Shown here in pieces: positions 39,796 through 50,842 of a DNA stretch of 64,000 nt. Origin of the DNA: Modestobacter sp. VKM Ac-2977 (GTDB taxonomy: Bacteria; Actinomycetota; Actinomycetes; Mycobacteriales; Geodermatophilaceae); contig NZ_JAPVBQ010000004.1 in NCBI RefSeq assembly GCF_026968045.1, positions 489,687-553,686 of the forward strand. Direction: 5' to 3'. Under the pieces are notes generated by a model. The model did not search any database. It had not been told where the DNA came from and was given only the letters and a program-made list of their open reading frames with translations. Every line of letters starts with the position of its first letter. Position 1 is the first letter of the stretch. The translations under genes and the position numbers were made by a program.

Positions 39796-40638
39796 TCAGC
39801 TGCGCTTCGCCCGGGTGACGACTGCCCGGGCCGCGAGGCCGGCGTCGTCCGGGTAGTCGACCCGCAGCAACGTCAGACCGCCGGCCGGCGCGACCGGCAC
39901 GTCGTTGGCCCGTTCACTGCGGGCGAGCAGGGACGACGGCCACTCCGCCGGCCGGCGCCCCTCACCCACGGCGCCCAGGGCACCGACCAGACTGCGGACC
40001 ATCGAGTGGCAGAAGGCGTCGGCGGACGCCCGGATCTCCACCAGGTCGCCGTCCCGCTCCACGTCCAGGGCGAGCAGGGTCCGGATCGTGGTCGCACCCT
40101 CACGTCGCCGGCAGAAGGCGGCGAAGTCCTGCTGCCCGAGCAGCAGGCGCGCCGCCGTCTGCATCGCACCGACGTCCAACCGGCGCGGCCACCCGACCGT
40201 GTCGGCCCGGCGCAACGGCGGTGGGCCCGCGTCGGCATCGGTGAGGCGGTACACGTAGTGCCGGGCCAGCGCGGAGAACCGCGCGTCGAAGTCGGCCGTG
40301 ACCGCCTCCGCCGAGGTGACGGCGATGTCCGGCGACAAGACGCCCCTCAGCCGGCGCAACAGCCGGTCCTGGTGGGCGGTGAAGAGATCTCCGGGCAGGT
40401 CGGCGTGCGCGACCTGCCCAGTGGCGTGCACCCCGGCGTCCGTGCGGCCCGCGACCGTCAGGTCCACGTCCACCCGCAGCACCGTGGCCAGCGCCAGTTC
40501 CAGCTCGCCCTGGACGGTGCGCAGGCCGGGCTGACGGGCCCAGCCGTGCAGCGCTGTCCCGTCGTAGGAGATGCCCAGCCGGACGCGGACGAGCCCGCCA
40601 CCGGCATCGGTGGCGGGCTCGTCAGCGCGCATGTGCAT
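39796..40638 (-). CDS. truA: tRNA pseudouridine(38-40) synthase TruA
   Basis: About 280 residues. The catalytic Asp lies in [32 protein letters not shown] begins the fold, and [13 protein letters not shown] is near the C-terminus. It modifies the anticodon stem of many tRNAs. The start is uncertain: ATG at 40638 or 40632 fits best, since the longer frame (to 40695) overlaps rplQ without homology. It follows rplQ, the usual order. Confidence 0.92.
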   Translation of the reverse strand: MHMRADEPATDAGGGLVRVRLGISYDGTALHGWARQPGLRTVQGELELALATVLRVDVDLTVAGRTDAGVHATGQVAHADLPGDLFTAHQDRLLRRLRGVLSPDIAVTSAEAVTADFDARFSALARHYVYRLTDADAGPPPLRRADTVGWPRRLDVGAMQTAARLLLGQQDFAAFCRRREGATTIRTLLALDVERDGDLVEIRASADAFCHSMVRSLVGALGAVGEGRRPAEWPSSLLARSERANDVPVAPAGGLTLLRVDYPDDAGLAARAVVTRAKRS

Positions 40639-40666
40639 CGAGCAGACCGTCGGGGACGGTCTCAGC

Positions 40667-41386
40667 TCACTTCGGGTCGGCGGCAGGTTCGCCACCGGGA
40701 GCCTGCCGGCCCGCGGTCGCCGCGTCGCCGATCTCGGCGGCCTCGACCTCGGCGGCGGCCGCAGCGGCCACGTCGGGGCTCAGCGTCGGGTCGTCGACGA
40801 CGGCCAGGTTCTCCGAGGTCGGCTCCGGGTCGACGTCGCCGTCGTCCTGACGCTCGCCGTCGGGCACGAAGACGTCGGTGACGACCTCTTCTGCCTCGGC
40901 GGACTCGTCGCTGCCGGCCTCGGTGGCCTCGGCAGTGACCTCACCGGCGGCTGCGGAAGCGCCGGCGCCGGCCGCGAACCGCGTGCCGCGGGCGCGCTCG
41001 GCCTCGCCGACGGCCTGCTGCGCCACCGTCTGGCCCTCGACCAGCTCGATGATCGCCATCGGCGCGTTGTCGCCCTTGCGGGGACCGACCTTGACGATGC
41101 GCGTGTAGCCACCGGGACGGTCCGCGAAGCGCGGGCCGATCTCGGCGAACAGGTGGTGCACGACGTCCTTGTCACGGATCGTCGTCAGCACCTGCCGACG
41201 GGCGTGCAGGTCACCGCGCTTGGCGAAGGTGACCAGCTTCTCGGCCAGCGGCCGCAGCCGCTTGGCCTTGGCCTCAGTGGTGGTGATCCGCCCGTGCTCG
41301 AACAGCGAGGTGGCCATGTTGGCCAGCATCAGCCGCTCGTGCGCGGGGGAGCCGCCGAGACGGGGGCCCTTGGTGGGGGTGGGCAT
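40667..41386 (-). CDS. rplQ: 50S ribosomal protein L17 with long acidic extension
   Basis: A 239-residue protein. Residues 1-118 are ordinary L17 ([28 protein letters not shown] ... [10 protein letters not shown]); the remaining 120 residues are Ala/Glu/Asp-rich and probably disordered. Most L17 proteins stop near 120 residues; extended forms occur in some actinobacteria. Last ribosomal gene of the cluster, after a hairpin downstream of rpoA. Confidence 0.95.
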   Translation of the reverse strand: MPTPTKGPRLGGSPAHERLMLANMATSLFEHGRITTTEAKAKRLRPLAEKLVTFAKRGDLHARRQVLTTIRDKDVVHHLFAEIGPRFADRPGGYTRIVKVGPRKGDNAPMAIIELVEGQTVAQQAVGEAERARGTRFAAGAGASAAAGEVTAEATEAGSDESAEAEEVVTDVFVPDGERQDDGDVDPEPTSENLAVVDDPTLSPDVAAAAAAEVEAAEIGDAATAGRQAPGGEPAADPK

Positions 41387-41477
41387 GTCGGTCCTTCCTC
41401 AGGCGGCCGGGCGGGCGGTTGCCGGCTGCGTCGTCCATCGCGGTGCTACGTCCGGGACCAGTGTGGCGGCCCCGATG

Positions 41478-41504
41478 TGGCCCCGCTGCCAGGGGCAGCG
41501 GGGC
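41478..41504 (-). terminator. hairpin between rpoA and rplQ
   Basis: GGCCCCGCTGCC (41478-41489) pairs exactly with GGCAGCGGGGCC (41493-41504) around AGG, 7 bases past the rpoA stop. It could lower read-through into rplQ. Confidence 0.6.
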
Positions 41505-41510
41505 CCGGTC

Positions 41511-42578
41511 TCAGAGCTGCTCGGTCTCCTGGTAGGTGCCCTCGTCGAAGGTGGCGGGGTCACCGAAGGCTGCGTCGCCCTGGTAGGCGTCGGTCTCGTA
41601 GCCCTCGTCGTAGCTCTCCACCGACGAGGGGACGAACCCGGGCGGGCTGTCCTTGAGCGCCAGGCCCATCGCCGCGAGCTTGAGCTTGACCTCGTCGATC
41701 GACTTCGCACCGAAGTTGCGGATGTCGAGGAGGTCCGCCTCGGAGCGGGTGACGAGCTCACCGACGGTGTGCACGCCCTCGCGCTTGAGGCAGTTGTAGG
41801 ACCGCACGGTGAGGTCCATGTCCTCGATGGGCATCGAGAAGTTGGCGATGTCGGCGGCCTCGGCCGGGCTGGGCCCGACCTCGATGCCCTCGGCGTCGAC
41901 GTTCAGCTCACGCAGCAGGCCGAAGAGCTCGACCAGGGTCGAACCGGCGCTCGCGATGGCGTCACGGGGCTCCATCGACGGCTTGGTCTCGACGTCCACC
42001 ACGAGCCGGTCGAAGTCGGTGCGCTGCTCGACACGGGTCGCCTCGACCGCGTAGGTCACCTTCAGCACCGGCGAGTAGATGGAGTCGACGGGGATGCGGC
42101 CGATCTCCTGGCCGGGCTGCTTGTTCTGGGTGGCCGGCACGTAGCCGCGGCCACGCTCGACGACCAGCTCGATCTCCAGCCGGCCCTTCGCGTTCAGCGT
42201 GGCGATGTGCAGGTCGGGGTTGTGCACCTCGACGCCGGCCGGCGGGGCGATGTCCGCCGCCGTGACCTCACCAGGGCCCTGCTTGCGCAGGTACATGGTC
42301 ACCGGCTCGTCGGAGTCGGAGCTGACCACGAGGCCCTTGAGGTTCAGGATGATCTCGGTGACGTCCTCCTTGACCCCCGGCACGGTGGTGAACTCGTGCA
42401 GGGTGCCCTCGATCCGGATGCTGGTGACAGCAGCGCCGGGGATCGAGGACAGGAGGGTGCGACGCAGCGAGTTGCCGAGGGTGTAGCCGAAACCCGGCTC
42501 GAGCGGCTCGATGACGAACCGTGAGCGCTGGGCGTCGATGGTCTCCTCGGCGAGGGTCGGACGCTGTGCGATGAGCAT
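41511..42578 (-). CDS. rpoA: RNA polymerase alpha subunit
   Basis: A 355-residue protein. The assembly domain (1-235) starts [44 protein letters not shown] sequence; the C-terminal domain (about 255-325, [22 protein letters not shown]) binds UP elements and activators. A 30-residue acidic tail follows. It lies between rpsD and rplQ in the alpha operon. Confidence 0.97.
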   Translation of the reverse strand: MLIAQRPTLAEETIDAQRSRFVIEPLEPGFGYTLGNSLRRTLLSSIPGAAVTSIRIEGTLHEFTTVPGVKEDVTEIILNLKGLVVSSDSDEPVTMYLRKQGPGEVTAADIAPPAGVEVHNPDLHIATLNAKGRLEIELVVERGRGYVPATQNKQPGQEIGRIPVDSIYSPVLKVTYAVEATRVEQRTDFDRLVVDVETKPSMEPRDAIASAGSTLVELFGLLRELNVDAEGIEVGPSPAEAADIANFSMPIEDMDLTVRSYNCLKREGVHTVGELVTRSEADLLDIRNFGAKSIDEVKLKLAAMGLALKDSPPGFVPSSVESYDEGYETDAYQGDAAFGDPATFDEGTYQETEQL

Positions 42579-42634
42579 GGTTCTCCTTCAGGTCCTCCGG
42601 CACCCGCCATATGACGCCGTGAGGGGGTGGTGCC

Positions 42635-42666
42635 GGCGGGACGGACATCGGTCCGCCCGTCCCGCC
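42635..42666 (-). promoter_or_regulatory. stem-loop in the rpsD-rpoA gap
   Basis: GGCGGGACGG (42635-42644) pairs with CCGTCCCGCC (42657-42666). It lies 56 bases after rpsD, before rpoA. A partial terminator, processing site or S4-binding structure are possible; nothing decides between them. Confidence 0.4.
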
Positions 42667-42714
42667 GTCGTGCTGGTCCTGCAGTCGTGCTGGTCCTGCA
42701 GTCGTGCTGTCCTA
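42667..42714. repeat. 17-bp tandem repeat in the rpsD-rpoA gap
   Basis: gtcgtgctggtcctgca occurs twice exactly (42667-42683, 42684-42700), then a partial third copy to 42714 that ends 9 bases before the rpsD stop. It is non-coding. Confidence 0.8.
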
Positions 42715-42722
42715 CCGGCCGA

Positions 42723-43349
42723 TCACTTCGAGTAGAGCTCGACGATCAGCTGCTCCTGGACCGGGGTGTCGATCACCTGGCGCGCCGGGATGTTGTGGAC
42801 CAACACCTTCAGCTGCGAGGAGATCACCTCCAGCCACGGCGGCACCGGACGAGAGCCGGCCTTGGCCTGGGCGAGCTGGAACGGAACCATCTCGGCGGAC
42901 TTCGCAGCCACCTCGAGGATGTCGTTGGCGCTCACCCGGTACGACGGGATGTCGACCTTGCGGCCGTTGACCTTGATGTGGCCGTGGCGCACCAACTGGC
43001 GGGCCATGTCACGGGACTCGGCGAAGCCGGCCCGGTAGACCACGTTGTCGAGGCGGGACTCGAGGATCTGCAGCAGGACCTCACCGGTCTTGCCCGACTT
43101 CTTGTTCGCCTCTTCGTAGTAACCGCGGAACTGCTTCTCCAGCACGCCGTAGATGCGGCGGGCCTTCTGCTTCTCACGAAGCTGGAGCAGGTACTCGCTG
43201 TCCTTGCTGCGACCCCGGCCGTGCTCGCCCGGCGGGTAGGGCCGGATCTCGATGGGGCACTTCGGGGACTCGCACTTGCTGCCCTTGAGGAACAGCTTCA
43301 TCTTCTCGCGCCTGCACAAACGGCAGTCGGCTCCGGTGTAACGGGCCAC
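42723..43349 (-). CDS. rpsD: 30S ribosomal protein S4 (zinc-binding form)
   Basis: A 208-residue primary 16S-binding protein with an S4 RNA-binding domain (LDNVVYRAGFAESRDMARQLVRHGHI). The N-terminal C9-x2-C12 ... C26-x4-C31 cluster (DCRLCRREK; KCESPKC) marks the zinc form. S4 autoregulates ribosomal operons in other bacteria. Confidence 0.96.
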   Translation of the reverse strand: MARYTGADCRLCRREKMKLFLKGSKCESPKCPIEIRPYPPGEHGRGRSKDSEYLLQLREKQKARRIYGVLEKQFRGYYEEANKKSGKTGEVLLQILESRLDNVVYRAGFAESRDMARQLVRHGHIKVNGRKVDIPSYRVSANDILEVAAKSAEMVPFQLAQAKAGSRPVPPWLEVISSQLKVLVHNIPARQVIDTPVQEQLIVELYSK

Positions 43350-43384
43350 GTCAGGTACTCCTAGTTCGTCTCGTCAGTGACCGG

Positions 43385-43792
43385 TCAGACCCGGCGGCGC
43401 TTCTTGGGGCGGCAGCCGTTGTGCGGCTGAGGCGTCACGTCCTGGATCTGACCCACTTCGAGGCCGGTGGCCTGCAGCGAGCGGATCGCGGTCTCCCGAC
43501 CGGAGCCCGGGCCCTTCACGAAGACGTCGACCTTGCGCATGCCGTGCTCCTGCGCCTTGCGTGCGGCGTTCTCCGCAGCCATCTGCGCCGCGAACGGCGT
43601 GGACTTGCGGGAGCCCTTGAACCCGACGTGCCCGGCCGAGGCCCAGCTGATCACGTTGCCCGTGGGGTCGGTGATCGACACGATCGTGTTGTTGAAGGTG
43701 CTCTTGATGTGCGCCGCACCGTGGGCGACGTTCTTCTTCTCCTTGCGGCGCACCTTCTTGGTGCCAGCTGCCGCGCGAGCCCTGGGAGGCAT
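43385..43792 (-). CDS. rpsK: 30S ribosomal protein S11
   Basis: A 135-residue platform protein, beginning [21 protein letters not shown] and with [11 protein letters not shown] and the usual [18 protein letters not shown] end. Between rpsM and rpsD. Confidence 0.96.
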   Translation of the reverse strand: MPPRARAAAGTKKVRRKEKKNVAHGAAHIKSTFNNTIVSITDPTGNVISWASAGHVGFKGSRKSTPFAAQMAAENAARKAQEHGMRKVDVFVKGPGSGRETAIRSLQATGLEVGQIQDVTPQPHNGCRPKKRRRV

Positions 43793-43864
43793 CTCTCTCC
43801 GGTCTGAGTCTGTGTTCGTGGCCTGGTCCCCACCCGGTCCTAGCCGAGGGGGCGGTCGTGCTCA

Positions 43865-43907
43865 GGCGCACCGCCGGTCCGGCCCTACGGACCCGCGACG
43901 GTGCGCC
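43865..43907 (-). promoter_or_regulatory. stem-loop in the rpsM-rpsK gap
   Basis: GGCGCACCG (43865-43873) pairs with CGGTGCGCC (43899-43907), with GGTCCG/CGGACC (43876-43881, 43888-43893) inside. It starts 13 bases after the rpsM stop. No T-tract. Confidence 0.5.
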
Positions 43908-43919
43908 GACGTGCTGAGA

Positions 43920-44294
43920 TCAGCGGGCCTTCTTCTTGCCCGCGATGGTCTTGCGCGGGCCCTTGCTCGAGCGCGCGTTCGTCTTGGTGCGCTGCCCGTG
44001 CACCGGCAGGCCACGGCGGTGCCGCAGACCCTGGTAGCAACCGATCTCCACCTTGCGGCGGATGTCGGCGGCCACCTCACGGCGCAGGTCACCCTCGACG
44101 CGGAAGTGCTCGTCGATGTAGTCGCGCAGCTTGAGCAGGTCCTCGTCGGTCAGGTCCTTGGCGCGCAGGTCCGGGCTGACGCCCGTCGCGGCCAGGGTCG
44201 CCTTGGCCGAGGTCGGCCCGATCCCGTAGATGTAGGTGAGCGCGATCTCCATCCGCTTCTCGCGGGGAAGGTCGACGCCAGCAAGTCGTGCCAT
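43920..44294 (-). CDS. rpsM: 30S ribosomal protein S13
   Basis: A 124-residue protein ([28 protein letters not shown] start; C-terminal [22 protein letters not shown]). It contacts L5 and L31 in bridges between subunits. The ATG at 44294 fits the family; upstream frame is not coding. Confidence 0.96.
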   Translation of the reverse strand: MARLAGVDLPREKRMEIALTYIYGIGPTSAKATLAATGVSPDLRAKDLTDEDLLKLRDYIDEHFRVEGDLRREVAADIRRKVEIGCYQGLRHRRGLPVHGQRTKTNARSSKGPRKTIAGKKKAR

Positions 44295-44308
44295 TGTCAG
44301 GTACTCCC

Positions 44309-44422
44309 TCAGCCCTGGCGCTGCTTGTGCCGGGCGTTCTCGCAGATGACCATGACCCGGCCGTGCCGGCGGATCACCTTGCACTTGTCACAGATCTTCT
44401 TCACCGACGGCTGGACCTTCAC
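44309..44422 (-). CDS. rpmJ: 50S ribosomal protein L36 (zinc-binding form)
   Basis: A 37-residue protein, [21 protein letters not shown] followed by [16 protein letters not shown]. The zinc ligands are C11, C14, C27 and H32. GTG start with GAGGG 8 bases upstream. It lies 71 bases after infA and 14 before rpsM. Confidence 0.95.
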   Translation of the reverse strand: MKVQPSVKKICDKCKVIRRHGRVMVICENARHKQRQG

Positions 44423-44493
44423 CGGTGCCGCCCTCATTCCTGTAGATCGTGCGCCGACGCCCGGACCCACACGGGGCCCGGACCGGCAGCGGG

Positions 44494-44715
44494 TTACTTG
44501 TAGCGGTAGACGATGCGGCCGCGGGTCAGGTCGTAGGGCGAGAGCTCCACGACCACGCGGTCCTCGGGCAGGATCCGGATGTAGTGCTGCCGCATCTTGC
44601 CGCTGATGTGGGCGAGCACCCGGTGCCCGTTCTGCAGTTCGACCCGGAACATCGCGTTGGGCAGCGGCTCGACGACACGACCCTCGACCTCGATGGCCCC
44701 GTCCTTCTTTGCCAC
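44494..44715 (-). CDS. infA: translation initiation factor IF-1
   Basis: A 73-residue OB-fold factor ([22 protein letters not shown], ending RGRIVYRYK). It occupies the A site during initiation. GTG start behind GAGGAGG. A 290-base gap to map precedes it; this includes a GCACTCGAC/GTCGAGTGC palindrome at 44800-44819 of unknown role and probably an infA promoter. Confidence 0.96.
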   Translation of the reverse strand: MAKKDGAIEVEGRVVEPLPNAMFRVELQNGHRVLAHISGKMRQHYIRILPEDRVVVELSPYDLTRGRIVYRYK

Positions 44716-45006
44716 GCCTACACGGCCTCCTCGTTCGATCGGAACTGCATGCGCCCATGCCGGACTGGCAGGGCGGTGGTGCGGGATTCCTTGCGGGCTG
44801 CACTCGACACGTCGAGTGCGGTGGTGCGGGCGCTCTCGCTGAGGGCGTCCCTCGGCGTACGGCCACAGCACGACGACGGACGGCGCGAACGCCATCGGCC
44901 ACTGTACTCCCCGCAGCACCAGGGCTCCAACCCGGCCCAGGGTGACGGACCCCTCGCACCCCCGGCGCCCTCCTGCTCGGGCTCGGAGCCGTCAGGAGAG
45001 AGCCTG

Positions 45007-45810
45007 TCAGGAGCGGGGCGTGACCCCGAACGGCGCGAGGCCGGCGACGCCACCGTCCTCCGCCGTGAGGACCCACGGGCCCTCCGGCGTGATGGCGACG
45101 CTGTGCTCGAAGTGCGCGGCCCGGGAACCGTCCTTGGTGACCACGGTCCAGCCGTCGTCCAGCTCCACGGTGGCCGGGTCACCGACGGTCACCATCGGTT
45201 CGATGGCCAGCGCGAGACCGGGGACGAGCTTGGGCCCGCGCCCGGGACGTCCGTAGTTCAGCACGTGCGGGTCCTGGTGCATCTCGGTGCCGATGCCGTG
45301 ACCGCCGTAGTGGTCGACGATCCCGTAGCGGTGCTGGTGAGCCGTGATCGACTCCTCCACCGCGTGGCTGATGTCGGTGAGCCGACCGCCGGCCAGGGCC
45401 TTCGCCAGTCCGGCCCACATCGAACGTTCGGTGACCTCCAGCAGAGCCGCGTCCTCGGCAGACGGGGTCCCCACCGGAACGGTGATCGCCGAGTCGCTGT
45501 GCCAGCCCTGCAGGATGGCGCCACAGTCGATGGAGATGTTGTCGCCCTCGGCGAGCGCCCGGTCGGGGTTCGGGATCCCGTGCACCACCTCGTCGTTGAT
45601 CGACGCACAGATGGTGCCGGTGAACCCGTGGTACCCGAGGAAGTTGGGCACGGCCCCGCACGACCGGATGTGGTCCTCGGCGATCGCGTCGAGCTCGCCG
45701 GTGGTCACCCCGGGACGCACGGCCGCACGCACGGCCTTGAGGGCCCCAGCGGTGACCAGCCCGGAGGCTCGCATGAGCTCGATCTCGTGCGCTGTCTTGA
45801 TCTGGATCAT
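45007..45810 (-). CDS. map: methionine aminopeptidase, type I
   Basis: A 267-residue metalloprotease that removes initiator Met. Metal ligands fall in [17 protein letters not shown] (two Asp), GHGIGTEMH (His), AIEPMVTVG (Glu) and FEHSVAIT (Glu). The ATG at 45810 has TGGAG upstream. It follows adk by 81 bases, as in the secY-adk-map order. Confidence 0.95.
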   Translation of the reverse strand: MIQIKTAHEIELMRASGLVTAGALKAVRAAVRPGVTTGELDAIAEDHIRSCGAVPNFLGYHGFTGTICASINDEVVHGIPNPDRALAEGDNISIDCGAILQGWHSDSAITVPVGTPSAEDAALLEVTERSMWAGLAKALAGGRLTDISHAVEESITAHQHRYGIVDHYGGHGIGTEMHQDPHVLNYGRPGRGPKLVPGLALAIEPMVTVGDPATVELDDGWTVVTKDGSRAAHFEHSVAITPEGPWVLTAEDGGVAGLAPFGVTPRS

Positions 45811-45891
45811 GCGTCCACTCCACTTCGCCAGCAACGGCAGCCGGGCGAGCAGCGCGGACCCGCGGTCACCGTGCACCGGAGCCCCGCCGTC

Positions 45892-46527
45892 TCAGACCCC
45901 GGTCGAGCCGTGGGCCGGGTCGTCCCCCGGCTCGTCGTCCAGTGCGTCCTGTGCGCCGAGCGCCTCGAGCGCGCGGCGGGTGACCTCGTCGATCTCGCCG
46001 ATGGCGTCGATCTGGCTCAGCAGCCCCGCCTCGGCATAGAAGTCCGAGAGCGGCGCCGTCTGCTCGCGGTAGACCTCCAGCCGATGGCGCACCGTCTCGG
46101 GCTTGTCGTCGTCCCGCTGCACCCACTCGCCGTCCACCAGCATCCGGCGTCCGGAGAGCCGACGCACGAGCTCGTCCTCGTCGACCACGAGCTCCAGGCA
46201 CCTGTCCAGCGAGTGACCCATCTCCCCCAGCGAGTCACGCAGCTGCTCAGCCTGGGCGATGGTGCGAGGGAAGCCGTCGAGCAGGAAGCCGGCCTTCGCG
46301 TCGGACTCGGCCAGGCGGTCGGAGACCATCGCGACGGTGATCTCGTCGGGCACCAGGTCACCGGCGTCCATGTAGGCCTTTGCCTGTCGACCCAGCTCGG
46401 TCTGGCCACTGACGTTGGCCCGGAAGATGTCACCCGTCGAGATCGCGGGCACACCGAGCCGCTCCGCGATGATCTGGGCCTGGGTTCCCTTGCCGGCTCC
46501 GGGAGGACCCAGCAGCACGACGCGCAC
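45892..46527 (-). CDS. adk: adenylate kinase
   Basis: A 211-residue kinase with the P-loop [10 protein letters not shown] (about 7-16), FLLDGFPRT and a short LID ([25 protein letters not shown]) without zinc cysteines. A 25-residue acidic tail extends past the usual end. GTG start sharing one base with the secY stop (TAGTG). Confidence 0.95.
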   Translation of the reverse strand: MRVVLLGPPGAGKGTQAQIIAERLGVPAISTGDIFRANVSGQTELGRQAKAYMDAGDLVPDEITVAMVSDRLAESDAKAGFLLDGFPRTIAQAEQLRDSLGEMGHSLDRCLELVVDEDELVRRLSGRRMLVDGEWVQRDDDKPETVRHRLEVYREQTAPLSDFYAEAGLLSQIDAIGEIDEVTRRALEALGAQDALDDEPGDDPAHGSTGV

Positions 46528-47837
46528 TAGCGGAGGAACCCTTCGTAGCTGCGCTGGTTCAACTGCGTCTCGATCTGCTTCACCGTCTCCAAGCCCACTC
46601 CCACCATGATCAGCACCGCGGTCCCGCCGAACGGGAAGTTCTGGTTCTGTCCCTCTTGGGTGATCGAGAGGAACAGGTTGGGCAACACTGCCACCAACCC
46701 GAGGTAGATGGACCCCGGCAAGGTGATCCGGGACAGCACGTACTGCAGGTACTCCGCAGTGGGCCGGCCGGGTCGGATGCCCGGGATGAAGCCGCCGTAG
46801 CGCTTCATGTCGTCGGCACGCTCTTCGGGGTTGAACGTGATCGACACGTAGAAGTACGTGAAGAAGATGATCAGCCCGAAGTAGATGGCGATGTGCACCG
46901 GGCTGCTCTGGTTGATCACGTAGTTCTCGAAGAACCGGCGGACCGGGCCGCTCGAGTCGCTCTGCAGCTGGCTGAGCAACTGCGGCAGGTACAGCAGCGA
47001 CGAGGCGAAGATGACCGGGATGACGCCGGCCTGGTTCACCTTCAGCGGCAGGTAGGTCGACGTGCCGCCGTACATCCGGCGTCCGACCATCCGCTTGGCG
47101 TACTGCACCGGGATGCGGCGCTGCGCCTGCTCGACGTAGACCACCGAGGCGATGACCACCAGGGCGAAGATGCAGACCACGGTGAAGATGAAGGCACCGC
47201 GGGTCTGCAGGATGGCGCCGCCCTCGGCGGGGATCCGGGCCGCGATCGAGGTGAAGATCAGCACGGACATGCCGTTGCCGATCCCCTTCTCCGTGAGGAG
47301 CTCGCCCAGCCACATGATCACGGCCGTACCGGCGGTCAGCGTGATGACGAGGATGACCGTCGTCCAGACCGAGTCCGACGGGATGATGTCCTGCGGGCAG
47401 TTGGGGAACAGCTGGCCGCTACGGGCCAGGGCGATGATCCCGGTGCTCTGCAGGACGGCGAGGGCGATCGTCAGGTAGCGGGTGTACTGGGTCAGCTTCG
47501 CCTGACCCGACTGCCCTTCCTTCTTCAGCTGCTCGAACCGCGGGATGACCACGACCAGCAGCTGGACGATGATGCTCGCGGTGATGTACGGCATGATGCC
47601 GAGCGCGAAGACCGACAGCCGGAGCAGCGCACCACCGGAGAACAGGTTGACCAGCGAGTAGACGTCCCGCTGGTCGGAGGCCGCAGCCAGGTCCAGACAG
47701 CTGTTGATCGCCTCGGTCGAGACCCCTGGCCCGGGGATGGCGGCACCGAGCCGGTAGACGGCGATCAGCGCCAGGGAGAACAGCAGCTTGCGCCGGAGAT
47801 CTGGCGTCCGGAACGCCGCGGCGAACGCCTGCAGCAC
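46527..47837 (-). CDS. secY: protein translocase subunit SecY
   Basis: A 436-residue channel with ten membrane helices. Landmarks: [11 protein letters not shown] in the first helix region, [21 protein letters not shown], and the cytoplasmic loops that bind SecA and the ribosome. GTG start with GGGGAGGG upstream, after a terminator-like hairpin. It drives export with SecE and SecG (elsewhere). Confidence 0.97.
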   Translation of the reverse strand: MLQAFAAAFRTPDLRRKLLFSLALIAVYRLGAAIPGPGVSTEAINSCLDLAAASDQRDVYSLVNLFSGGALLRLSVFALGIMPYITASIIVQLLVVVIPRFEQLKKEGQSGQAKLTQYTRYLTIALAVLQSTGIIALARSGQLFPNCPQDIIPSDSVWTTVILVITLTAGTAVIMWLGELLTEKGIGNGMSVLIFTSIAARIPAEGGAILQTRGAFIFTVVCIFALVVIASVVYVEQAQRRIPVQYAKRMVGRRMYGGTSTYLPLKVNQAGVIPVIFASSLLYLPQLLSQLQSDSSGPVRRFFENYVINQSSPVHIAIYFGLIIFFTYFYVSITFNPEERADDMKRYGGFIPGIRPGRPTAEYLQYVLSRITLPGSIYLGLVAVLPNLFLSITQEGQNQNFPFGGTAVLIMVGVGLETVKQIETQLNQRSYEGFLR

Positions 47838-47970
47838 GTGCCCTCCCCGAGTAGGTCCTATGAGGCTATCAACGTCAGGCCGTGGCGCCGTCGACCCGCC
47901 CACCCGGAGAGGTGGACCCGGTCGCGCGGTCGACGGTCAGGTGGCGCTCCGGCCGGCGGCCGGACAGACA

Positions 47971-48029
47971 AAGGCCCCCCTGCGTCCCCCGCCGGGAGCG
48001 TGCTCACAGCGGGGCGCAGGGGGGACCTT
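47971..48029 (-). terminator. rplO terminator, upstream of secY
   Basis: CCCCCCTGCG (47975-47984) pairs with CGCAGGGGGG (48015-48024), extended by AAGG/CCTT with one bulge; read on the minus strand, CCTTTGTC follows. It begins 3 bases past the rplO stop, so it may separate the spc ribosomal genes from secY-adk-map. Confidence 0.65.
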
Positions 48030-48031
48030 CG

Positions 48032-48475
48032 TCAGATCTGGGTGGTGCTGCCCCCGGCAGCGCCGATCTTCTCCTCGGCGGACTTGGAGAAGGCGTGCGC
48101 CTGCACGTCGACCTTCACCCCGCCGAGCTCGCCCGTGCCGAGGACCTTGACCGGCTGACCGCGCCGGATGGCGCCGGCGTCGGCCAGCGTCTCCGGGTCG
48201 ATCGTGCCGCCCTGCGGGAACAGGGAGGCGATCCGGTCCAGGTTCACGACCTGGAAGACGACCTTGTTGTTGTTCTTGAAGCCCGAGAGCTTCGGCAGCC
48301 GCATGAAGAGGGGGGTCTGACCACCCTCGAAGCGGGCAGAGACCTGCACGCGAGCGCCGGAGCCCTTGGTGCCGCGACCGGCCGTCTTGCCCTTGGAGCC
48401 CTCACCACGACCCACGCGGGTCTTCTTGGTGTGAGCGCCCGGGGCCGGGCGCAGGTGGTGGACCTTGAGAGTCAT
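48032..48475 (-). CDS. rplO: 50S ribosomal protein L15
   Basis: A 147-residue protein: [31 protein letters not shown] Gly/Lys-rich N-terminal extension and [14 protein letters not shown]. It binds 23S rRNA late in 50S assembly. Last of the spc ribosomal genes before secY. Confidence 0.96.
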   Translation of the reverse strand: MTLKVHHLRPAPGAHTKKTRVGRGEGSKGKTAGRGTKGSGARVQVSARFEGGQTPLFMRLPKLSGFKNNNKVVFQVVNLDRIASLFPQGGTIDPETLADAGAIRRGQPVKVLGTGELGGVKVDVQAHAFSKSAEEKIGAAGGSTTQI

Positions 48476-48500
48476 GTCAGTATTCCTTCTCGCCCGAAGC

Positions 48501-48683
48501 TCAGACGATCTCTTCGACGGCGACCAGGTGCGGCACCGTCGCGACCATCCCGCGGATCTCGGGACGGTCCTCCTGGACGACCGAGTCGTTGATCCGCTTC
48601 AGCCCGAGCGAACGCAGCGTCTGGCGCTGGTTCGGCTTGGTGCCGATGGCCGACTTGACCTGGGTGACCTTCAGCTGAGCCAT
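48501..48683 (-). CDS. rpmD: 50S ribosomal protein L30
   Basis: A 60-residue protein, [20 protein letters not shown] followed by [14 protein letters not shown], which is complete and typical. One base separates its ATG from the rpsE stop. Confidence 0.95.
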   Translation of the reverse strand: MAQLKVTQVKSAIGTKPNQRQTLRSLGLKRINDSVVQEDRPEIRGMVATVPHLVAVEEIV

Positions 48684-48684
48684 C

Positions 48685-49326
48685 TCAGACCCCCTGACCG
48701 GCCCGCGCACGCAGCATGGCCGCCGGGGCGACGTCCTCCAGGGGCAGACCGCGGCGAGCCGCGATCTCCTCGGGGCGGACGAGGTCCTTCAGCGCCTGCA
48801 TGGTCGCGTGGACGATGTTGATCGGGTTCGAGGACCCGAGGCTCTTGGACAGGATGTCGTGGATGCCGGCGCACTCGAGCACGGCGCGCACCGGACCACC
48901 GGCGATGACACCGGTACCGGGGCTGGCCGGCTTCAGCAGCACGACACCGGCGGCCGCCTCACCCTGCACCGGGTGCGGGATGGTGCTGGCGATGCGGGGC
49001 ACCTTGTAGAAGTGCTTCTTGGCCTCCTCGACGCCCTTGGCGATCGCCGCGGGCACCTCCTTGGCCTTGCCGTAGCCGACACCCACGGTGCCGTTGCCGT
49101 CGCCCACGATGACCAGCGCGGTGAAGCTGAAGCGCCGACCGCCCTTGACGACCTTGGACACGCGGTTGATGGCCACCACGCGCTCGATGAACTGGCTCTT
49201 CTCGGCGGTACCGCCACCGGGGCCGCGGCCGCCGTCACGGCGGTCACGACGGTCGTTGCCGCCGCCGGCACCGCCGGGGCCACCCGTCCCGCCGGCGCCA
49301 CCGCCGCGTCGCTGTGGTCCTGGCAT
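48685..49326 (-). CDS. rpsE: 30S ribosomal protein S5, Gly/Arg-rich N-terminus
   Basis: A 213-residue protein. The first 45 residues are Gly/Arg-rich ([19 protein letters not shown]), unlike the short N-terminus of E. coli S5. The core ([20 protein letters not shown]) and S5 C-terminal domain ([20 protein letters not shown]) are normal. S5 acts in decoding accuracy. Confidence 0.96.
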   Translation of the reverse strand: MPGPQRRGGGAGGTGGPGGAGGGNDRRDRRDGGRGPGGGTAEKSQFIERVVAINRVSKVVKGGRRFSFTALVIVGDGNGTVGVGYGKAKEVPAAIAKGVEEAKKHFYKVPRIASTIPHPVQGEAAAGVVLLKPASPGTGVIAGGPVRAVLECAGIHDILSKSLGSSNPINIVHATMQALKDLVRPEEIAARRGLPLEDVAPAAMLRARAGQGV

Positions 49327-49363
49327 CAGACGTCCCTCTCGATCTGCTCAGTGATGGTGCTCA

Positions 49364-49783
49364 TCAGAAGTCCAGCCCGCCTTCGCGGGCACCGTCCGCC
49401 AGGGCGGCGATGCGCCCGGCGTACCGGTTGCCGCCGCGGTCGAAGACGACGGCGGCGATGCCGGCGGCCTTGGCGCGCTCGGCGACCAGGGCACCCACCT
49501 GCCGGGCAAGGGCGGACTTGTCGCCCTCCGCGCCCTTCAGGCTGGCGTCCATGGTCGACGCACTGGCCAGAGTACGGCCCACGGTGTCGTCGATGACCTG
49601 GACGTGGATGTGCCGGGAACTGCGCTTGACGACCAGACGCGGGCGCTCCGGCGTGCCACCCACCCGCTTGCGCAGGCGGTTGTGCCGGCGCAGCCGCGAG
49701 ACGCGGCGCGCGGTGCTGACATCGGTGCCGACGGGCTTGTGCACCCGGACACCCTTCTCGGTCTTGGCTGCCTGTGCCATCAC
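49364..49783 (-). CDS. rplR: 50S ribosomal protein L18
   Basis: A 139-residue 5S rRNA-binding protein ([47 protein letters not shown]). It overlaps rplF by 4 bases. Confidence 0.96.
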   Translation of the reverse strand: MMAQAAKTEKGVRVHKPVGTDVSTARRVSRLRRHNRLRKRVGGTPERPRLVVKRSSRHIHVQVIDDTVGRTLASASTMDASLKGAEGDKSALARQVGALVAERAKAAGIAAVVFDRGGNRYAGRIAALADGAREGGLDF

Positions 49784-50319
49784 TTGCCCGTCTTCCCGAC
49801 CTTGCGCTTGACGACCTCGCCCTGGTACCGCACGCCCTTGCCCTTGTAGGGGTCGGGCTTGCGGATCTTGCGGATCTTGGCGGAGACCTCGCCGACCTGC
49901 TGCTTGTCGATGCCGCTCACCCGCAGGCGGGTGGGGGCCTCGACGGTGAAGGAGATCCCCTCGGGGGCCTTCACCAGCACCGGGTGGCTGAAGCCGAGGG
50001 CGAACTCGAGGTCCGACCCACGGGCCTGCACGCGGTAGCCGACGCCGACGATCTCCAGGGTCTTCTCGTACCCCTGGGTGACGCCGGTGATCATGTTGGC
50101 GATGAGCGAGCGGGACAGACCGTGCAGGGCACGGCTCTCGCGCTCGTCGTCGGGACGCTGCACCAGCAGCGCACCGTCCTCACCGTGCTCGACGGTGATG
50201 GGAGCTGCCACCGTGTGGCTGAGCTTCCCCTTCGGGCCTGAGACGTTGACCGTTCGCCCGTCGATGGCGATGTCAACCCCGCTCGGCACCGGAATCGGGA
50301 GTCGTCCGATCCGTGACAT
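49780..50319 (-). CDS. rplF: 50S ribosomal protein L6
   Basis: A 179-residue protein with two L6 domains, starting [19 protein letters not shown] and ending [19 protein letters not shown]. It lies near the factor-binding site. Confidence 0.96.
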   Translation of the reverse strand: MSRIGRLPIPVPSGVDIAIDGRTVNVSGPKGKLSHTVAAPITVEHGEDGALLVQRPDDERESRALHGLSRSLIANMITGVTQGYEKTLEIVGVGYRVQARGSDLEFALGFSHPVLVKAPEGISFTVEAPTRLRVSGIDKQQVGEVSAKIRKIRKPDPYKGKGVRYQGEVVKRKVGKTGK

Positions 50320-50334
50320 GTCTGCTCGCTCCTC

Positions 50335-50745
50335 TTACCAGACGTAGGCGAGGACTTCCCCACCCACGCCCTTCTTGTTCGCCTGCTTGTCGGTCAGCAG
50401 CCCGGTGGAGGTGGAGATGATCGCCACCCCGAGGCCGCCCAGGACCTTGGGCAGGGCAGTCGACTTCGCGTAGACACGCAGGCCGGGCTTGGACACCCGA
50501 CGGACACCGGCGATGCTGCGCTCCCGGTTCGGGCCGTACTTGAGGGAGACCACGAGCTCCTTGCGGACGTGGCCTTCGACCTCGACGTCGTTGACGGTCC
50601 AGCCGCCGATGTAACCCTCCTGCTGGAGGATCTCGGCGACCTTCGTCTTGAGCTTCGACGACGGCATGGCCGCGGCGTCGTGGTACGCCTGGTTGGCGTT
50701 GCGGATCCGCGTGAGCATGTCCGCGATCGGGTCGGTCATCGTCAT
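50335..50745 (-). CDS. rpsH: 30S ribosomal protein S8
   Basis: A 136-residue protein, [20 protein letters not shown] to the [11 protein letters not shown] end. S8 binds 16S helix 21 and represses spc mRNA in E. coli. The ATG at 50739 (two codons in) is also possible. Confidence 0.95.
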   Translation of the reverse strand: MTMTDPIADMLTRIRNANQAYHDAAAMPSSKLKTKVAEILQQEGYIGGWTVNDVEVEGHVRKELVVSLKYGPNRERSIAGVRRVSKPGLRVYAKSTALPKVLGGLGVAIISTSTGLLTDKQANKKGVGGEVLAYVW

Positions 50746-50842
50746 GGGTGCGTCGTGCCTCTCTCACCGCGGTTCCGCACGCTGTCGTGCGCGGGCCTCT
50801 CGGTGACGTGGGTGGTGCTCCGGGTCGTGCCCGGGAGCGAGT

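Noticed and set aside
42667-42714. Tandem 17-bp repeats as a CRISPR remnant
   Set aside because: The units are directly adjacent without spacers and number only 2.8.
44800-44819. A CIRCE-like GCACTC...GAGTGC upstream of infA
   Set aside because: The spacer is 8 bases, not 9, the outer bases do not fit TTA/TAA, and the gene is not a chaperone. It is a GCACTCGAC/GTCGAGTGC palindrome of unknown role.
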